Assembly (NCBI RefSeq): GCF_032362555.1
Contig: NC_083505.1
Location: 6,315,501-6,379,500 of the forward strand
Direction: 5' to 3'
Source of the DNA: Amyelois transitella
Taxonomy: Eukaryota; Arthropoda; Insecta; Lepidoptera; Pyralidae
Length of the DNA stretch: 64,000 nucleotides
Part shown: positions 60,301 to 64,000 of the stretch, piece after piece
How positions within the stretch are numbered: position 1 is the first letter of the stretch
Layout of the letters: each line of letters opens with the position of its first letter
The notes under the pieces: model-generated
The model's input: the letters and a program-made list of their open reading frames with translations, nothing else
What the model was told of the DNA's origin: nothing
Database searches by the model: none
Translations under genes and position numbers: made by a program

Positions 60301-62118
60301 CTTGGCATAATAATCGTAATTGCATTTTAGCTGACGAAATGGGTCTTGGTAAAACTATTCAAAGTTTAACATTTGTTAATTCTGTGTGGGAATATGGCAT
60401 CAGGGGTCCATTTCTTATTATTGCTCCATTGTCAACAATACCAAATTGGCAGAGAGAATTTGAAGGGTGGACAGAAATGAATGTAATTGTATACCATGGT
60501 TCACAGCAAAGTAAGAGTATGATACAAGAATATGAATTTTATTATAAAAATGAAGAGGGTGAACCTATCAAAGAAATCACTAAGTTCAATGTTTTGATCA
60601 CTACATTTGAAATAATAGTGACTGATTTTCAGGAGCTTAAATCTTTTAATTGGCGAATTTGTGTGATTGACGAGGCTCATAGACTTAAGAATAGGAATTG
60701 TAAATTATTGGAGGGTTTAAGACAACTCCATTTAGAACACAGGGTTTTATTATCTGGAACACCTTTACAGAATAATGTCAATGAATTATTTTCATTATTA
60801 AACTTTTTGGAACCATCTCAATTTTCTAGTAGTGATGCATTCTTGAATGAATTTGGGCAACTAAAAACTGAATCGGAAGTAATAAAATTACAAGCGCTTT
60901 TGAAACCAATGATGTTAAGAAGATTAAAAGAAGATGTTGAAAAAACTTTAGCACCTAAAGAAGAAACTATAATTGAAGTTGAACTTACTAATATCCAAAA
61001 GAAGTATTATAGGGCTATATTAGAAAGAAATTTTAGTTTCTTGCAAAAAGGAACTGCTTCCGCTGCTAATATACCTAATCTAATGAACACTATGATGGAA
61101 CTCCGCAAGTGCTGTATTCACCCATATTTACTTAACGGAGCAGAAGATCAAATACAATTTGATTACAAACAAACATATGGTGAAGATAAAGAAGCATATT
61201 ACAAAGCACTTATTCAGTCTTCAGGTAAAATGGTTTTAGTCGACAAACTATTACCAAAATTAAAGGCAGGTGGTCACAGAGTATTAATATTCAGCCAAAT
61301 GGTTAGATGTCTGGACATTTTAGAAGATTATTTATTATATCGGAAATATCCTTTTGAAAGGATTGATGGTCGAATTCGCGGAAATCTGAGACAAGAAGCT
61401 ATTGATAGATTTTCCAAACCTGACTCTGATAGATTTGTGTTTTTACTATGTACAAAAGCTGGTGGTTTGGGTATAAATTTGACAGCAGCAGATACAGTTA
61501 TAATTTATGATAGTGATTGGAATCCCCAGAACGATTTACAAGCTCAAGCACGTTGTCATCGAATTGGCCAACAGAAAATGGTGAAAATATATCGACTTAT
61601 CTGTCGCAATACCTATGAAAGAGAGATGTTTGATAAAGCATCATTAAAATTGGGATTAGATAAAGCAATATTACAAAGTATGAATACAACTCAGGGAAAA
61701 GAGACTGGATTAAAACAGTTGTCAAAAAAAGAAATTGAAGATTTGTTAAAGAAGGGCGCTTATGGAGCCGTCATGGATGAGGATAATGCTGGTGATAAGT
61801 TTTGTGAGGAAGATATTGAAATGATTTTAGCTCGAAGAACTCAAGTAATTCAGATGGAATCAGAAAAAGGTTCCACTTTTTCCAAGGCGAGTTTTGCAGC
61901 AACGGATCAGAGATCTGATATTGACATAAGAGATCCTGATTTTTGGAATAAATGGGCAAAAAAAGCTGAAATTGATACAACTGAAAAGAAAGAAGATGAA
62001 GATTTAATTGTTACTGAACCTAGAAAACGAACCATTATAAAAAGATATGGACATGATGATGGTCCGATGGAAATGTCGGATATGGAAGTAACACCAGATT
62101 CTGAAGAAGACGAAGAAG
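48346..62118 (+). CDS. kis: kismet / CHD7-family chromodomain helicase, 5' five coding exons (3' end outside window)
   Basis: Coding exons are 48346-48482, 53621-53907, 54378-54499, 54577-54675 and 56274-62118. All have GT-AG junctions and matching phases, giving 2163 codons before the last donor (GTAAGC at 62119). CHD6-9/kismet proteins use ATP to remodel nucleosomes and promote transcription elongation. The order is a Gln/Pro/His-rich N-terminus, a Ser/Asn-rich region, basic AT-hook-like stretches ([15 protein letters not shown] near 936, to about 1065), chromodomain 1 (about 1390-1435), chromodomain 2 (about 1450-1500, [20 protein letters not shown]), the SNF2 ATPase with ADEMGLGKT (1568-1576) and DEAH (1681-1684), and the helicase C lobe (about 1866-2010, RCHRIGQ). 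The SANT/SLIDE-like and BRK domains of the family must lie beyond 64000. An in-frame TAA at 48337 fixes the start. One 5.8-kb exon holds everything from residue 216 onward. Confidence 0.94.
49773..49822 (+). pseudogene. THAP-like initiator exon, mutated (repeat X copy B)
   Basis: Equivalent of 33344-33393, with [11 protein letters not shown] in place of CCVPGCKGSGG. The second zinc-binding cysteine is changed to tyrosine, so this copy could not form the finger. The GTATGT donor is retained. Confidence 0.55.
49941..50097 (-). mobile_element. RTE-derived short element resident in repeat X copy B
   Basis: Same truncated element and same boundary as at 33560-33719, with minor changes such as AGCCACCTTCAGC. 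Confidence 0.8.
50233..51599 (-). mobile_element. RTE-type LINE, 5'-truncated copy with intact reverse transcriptase
   Basis: A 426-codon minus-strand frame (51539-50259), open further to the truncated 5' end, carries the reverse-transcriptase blocks in order: [67 protein letters not shown], the catalytic [13 protein letters not shown] and VYLGQEI. A C-terminal [18 protein letters not shown] block follows. This is RTE clade and distinct from the RTE at 21 kb (FADD against YADD, little identity). The insert is flanked by TACCAGAAGTGTT on both sides and ends in (CTT)n, an AAG-rich 3' tail. No stop or frameshift lies in the frame, so it is young, but the endonuclease is missing. Confidence 0.9.
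51559..51600. repeat. 42-bp perfect palindrome at the RTE 5' junction
   Basis: Bases 51559-51579 and 51580-51600 are exact reverse complements with no spacer (GGTAGATCTCCTGAATGTAGG and its complement). The left half is the true 5' end of the LINE copy (encoding HSGDLPEGW on the minus strand); the right half is an inverted duplicate fused to the target duplication. Confidence 0.9.
51809..52056. repeat. Perfect 87-bp foldback, end of repeat X copy B
   Basis: Arms 51809-51895 and 51970-52056 are identical reverse complements over 87 bases, with a 74-base spacer. Arm ends are GTAGTAGTAATTACCTCGG outward and GCGTGGGGTGC inward. The corresponding arms of copy A have diverged from each other. Confidence 0.9.
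52057..52750 (-). pseudogene. mariner-family transposase remnant
   Basis: Minus-strand frames with several shifts and stops contain [20 protein letters not shown] and [17 protein letters not shown] (helix-turn-helix head), [20 protein letters not shown] (around the second catalytic aspartate, TCDEKW) and [10 protein letters not shown] with [10 protein letters not shown] (C-terminus). The outer left end, GTTACATATGAAATTTGGTA at 52061-52080, is mariner TIR-like and abuts the foldback of repeat X. The right TIR was not found. The element is dead. Confidence 0.8.
52801..53082 (+). other. Unassigned 93-codon open frame in kismet intron 1
   Basis: Starts at ATG 52801 and ends at TAA 53080-53082. 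The predicted peptide is lysine- and asparagine-rich with three isolated cysteines. I do not recognise it. It lies between the mariner remnant and an RTE-derived short element, with no splice signals that would join it to kismet. It may be part of a mobile element or chance. Confidence 0.2.
53252..53489 (+). mobile_element. RTE-derived short element, plus-strand copy
   Basis: Runs from TTTCAGCACCAATACAAAAA through AGAATAGGACCAATCC, GGCGATGGGCTAGCAACCTG and GGCTCTGTCTACCCCGCAAG to ATAGACGTGACTATATGTATG. The terminal GGTTCCCGGC block is altered. It ends about 130 bases before kismet exon 2. Confidence 0.85.
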
Positions 62119-62171
62119 GTAAGCAATGTTTGAACTAACCCCAATCCTACTGTAGAATAGAATATAATAAA

Positions 62172-62383
62172 ATACTAATATTATAAATGCGAAAGTTTGT
62201 GAGTATGTCAGGATGTCAGTATGGATGTTTGTTAGTCTTTCATGCAAAAACTACTGAACCGATTACGATGAAATTTGGTATTGAGGTAGTTGAAGACCCA
62301 GAATAACATATAGGCTACTTTTTATCCCAGAGTTCCCGCGGGATTGATTCCACGAGGACGAAGTCGCAGGCGGCCTATACTAG
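62172..62383 (+). mobile_element. Helitron-like element
   Basis: Starts ATACTAATATTATAAATGCG about 50 bases after the kismet donor and ends TATACTAGT (CTAG at 62380-62383). Same family as 39598-39795. Confidence 0.7.
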
Positions 62384-62501
62384 TTTAATATAGTTTCCTT
62401 AATCCGTGTTTGTTTTTATAGCGTCATTTACTATTCTAAAGACTGCACAGACAGAGTGGGTTTTAAATAGACAACAAGCATTTAAACTAAAAAAAGTGTT
62501 G

Positions 62502-62836
62502 TACCGTGTGGTTCCCGGTACCAATACAAAAAAGAATAATCCGTCTCTTTCCCATGGATGTCGTAAAAGGCGACTAAGGGATAGGCATACAAACTTGGGA
62601 TTCTTTTTTAGGCGATCGGTTAGCAACCCTTCGCTATTTGAATCTCAATTATATCATCTGAACGTGGCCATTCAGTCTTTTCGCGACTTTTGGCTCTGTC
62701 TACCCCGTAAGGGATATGGACGTGACTATATGTATGTATTCTATCTTCTGAACGTGGCCATTCAGTCTTTTCAAGACTGTTGGCTCTGTCTACCCCCCGC
62801 AAGAGATATAGACGTGACCAGATGTATGTATGTAAA
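62502..62836 (+). mobile_element. RTE-derived short element with duplicated 3' end
   Basis: A complete plus-strand copy from ACCGTGTGGTTCCCGG to the TATGTATG tail. Its last about 85 bases occur twice in tandem (about 62655-62740 and 62745-62833), each with CTGAACGTGGCCATTCAG, GGCTCTGTCTACCCC and GACGTGAC. Confidence 0.85.
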
Positions 62837-63390
62837 GTGTTAAACGCGCACGTAACGTAATGCACTTCCGAGATAAAAGTACGTTACATGAGTGTTTTAT
62901 GCCTTTATCTATATCTTATACATATAATAAAATAGTAAAAATATTTTGTCTGTACATTTAGTATTTTTGACTGAAATGGATAAAGGAACACTTAGAATGA
63001 ATAATAGAAAGCAAAAATATTTTTTTGAATTTCTTGTCTGTCTGTCTGTCTGTATGTATGATCACGATTTTCTCCGAAAGTACTGAACCGATTTACTTCA
63101 AACTTTCACCAATAGCTTTGTTTTAATTCAGAAGAACATTTAAAGTTTGTTTCATCAAAATCGGTTCACTAAAAAAAAGTTATCGACATTTGTATGAACT
63201 CAAGGCATGAGTTTGCCTGCAAATTTTCAAAGTTACGAAATTTAAAATTCAAAGTCATTTATCATTGTACGACAGCATAATACCTATAAATAAATATAAG
63301 TGAAAATCAGTTTGATAATATTCTGGTTTTGCCGCACATAACATGCGTAATTCTCACGTAAAAAGATTTTTGTTTTGTTAGTCTACTTAA

Positions 63391-63617
63391 GTACCGTGTG
63401 GTTCCCGGCACCAATACAAAAAAGAATAGGACCACTCCATCTCTTTCCCATGGTTGTCGTAAAAGGCGACTAAGGAAAAGGCTTACAAACTTGGGATTCT
63501 TTAGGCGGTGGGCGAGCAACCTATCACTATTTGAATCTCAATTCTAACATTAAGCCAAAAAGCTGAACGTGGCCATTTAGTCTTTTCAAGCCTGTTGGCT
63601 CTGTCTACCCCGCAAGT
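63391..63617 (+). mobile_element. RTE-derived short element, 3'-clipped, with target duplication
   Basis: From ACCGTGTGGTTCCCGGCACC to CTCTGTCTACCCCGCAA. It is flanked by GTCTACTT at 63381-63388 and 63618-63625. The usual ATAGACGTGA tail is missing, so it was either copied from a shortened transcript or lost its end before fixation. Confidence 0.8.
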
Positions 63618-63648
63618 CTACTTTAATTTCGACACCACCGCAACGGCC

Positions 63649-63716
63649 TCGATGGTCCAGTGGTTGGCGCGTGAGACTTTGAAGTTGGCGGTCCAAGTTC
63701 AAGCCCGAACATAAGA
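63649..63716 (+). mobile_element. tRNA-like SINE head
   Basis: GGCCTCGATGGTCCAGTGG resembles a tRNA 5' end with an A box, and AAGTTCAAGCCCGAAC resembles a T arm with a B box about 40 bases downstream. Acceptor pairing is not convincing at the 3' side and an AT-rich body follows, so this is more likely a tRNA-derived SINE promoter than a working tRNA gene. Confidence 0.45.
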
Positions 63717-64000
63717 TATTTTTTTTATTAAAAATATTTTCTTTTGTATTGTTTGAGTATTTTATAAAAAAAAACTGAAAATTAAAATACTACATATAAT
63801 ACGAATAAAACGGCAAAAATATTTTGTCTGTACATTTAATATTTTGACTGAAACGGAGAGTTTTTTTTACATTTTTTGTCTGTCTGTCTGTATCTGACTG
63901 TATGATCAAGATTCACCTCGAAATTTACGCGGACAAAGTCGCGGGCAACAGCTAGTTATTAATAAATAGTAATTGATTATTTATTGAGCAGATGCTTCAT

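Larger units (their letters stand above)
62119..64000 (+). other. Start of kismet intron 5, filled with mobile elements
   Basis: No further kismet exon was found here. The intron holds the Helitron-like element at 62172, two RTE-derived short elements, a tRNA-like SINE head, and TCTGTCTGTCTG-containing repeats that share sequence with 34500-34690 and end in GCGGGCAACAGCTAGT at 63941-63957. Confidence 0.7.

Noticed and set aside
63649-63716. Functional tRNA gene
   Set aside because: A and B box-like words exist, but the acceptor stem does not close and an AT-rich SINE-like body follows.

Overview
This is a nuclear genome window from an insect, almost certainly a lepidopteran (moth or butterfly). 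It is AT-rich, its genes are split by GT-AG introns, and the intergenic and intronic DNA is crowded with repeats of lepidopteran type: Helitron-like elements ending in CTAGT, RTE non-LTR elements with very abundant short derivatives, a CR1-type LINE, mariner, Tigger/pogo, hAT-like and foldback elements. The species cannot be named from sequence alone.

Four protein-coding genes are well supported. Rab14 (1265-3551, + strand, four coding exons) is a small GTPase of endosome/Golgi traffic. A carnitine O-acetyltransferase gene (10118-26803, - strand, 13 coding exons) has a C-terminal SKL peroxisome signal and two candidate N-termini. A WDR82/Swd2-like WD40 gene (36459-37403, - strand) is complete in one intronless reading frame. 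The 5' part of the kismet/CHD7-type chromatin remodeller (48346-62118, + strand) runs off the right side of the window; its fifth coding exon is about 5.8 kb and holds both chromodomains and the whole ATPase motor. WDR82 (H3K4 methylation) and kismet (transcription elongation) are both chromatin factors, but nothing here shows that they are co-regulated.

Layout: 1-4 kb Rab14; 4-10 kb AT-rich DNA with a Jockey-type LINE fragment, a perfect 30-bp hairpin and an 820-bp long-TIR element; 10-27 kb the acetyltransferase gene, whose introns hold a Tigger remnant, a CR1 nested in a Helitron, a nearly full-length but broken RTE with one of its own short derivatives inserted in it, and an unidentified poly(A)-tailed insertion; 27-36 kb a dense transposon field; 36-37.4 kb WDR82 between inverted copies of one repeat; 38-48 kb repeat remnants, including a second Tigger element, a degraded RTE and a gag-like fragment; 48-64 kb kismet, whose first intron holds the second copy of the 30.5-kb composite repeat, an RTE reverse-transcriptase copy and a mariner remnant.

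The most unusual structure is a composite repeat present twice (30561 to about 34210, and 48813 to about 52056). Each copy has a 5' leader, an initiator exon encoding the start of a THAP zinc-finger-like domain, a resident RTE-derived short element and a long terminal hairpin. The two copies differ by later insertions, so each serves as the empty site for the other. This lets three insertions be read at base resolution: one flanked by TA, one flanked by AT, and one RTE with a 13-bp target duplication and a 42-bp palindrome at its 5' junction.
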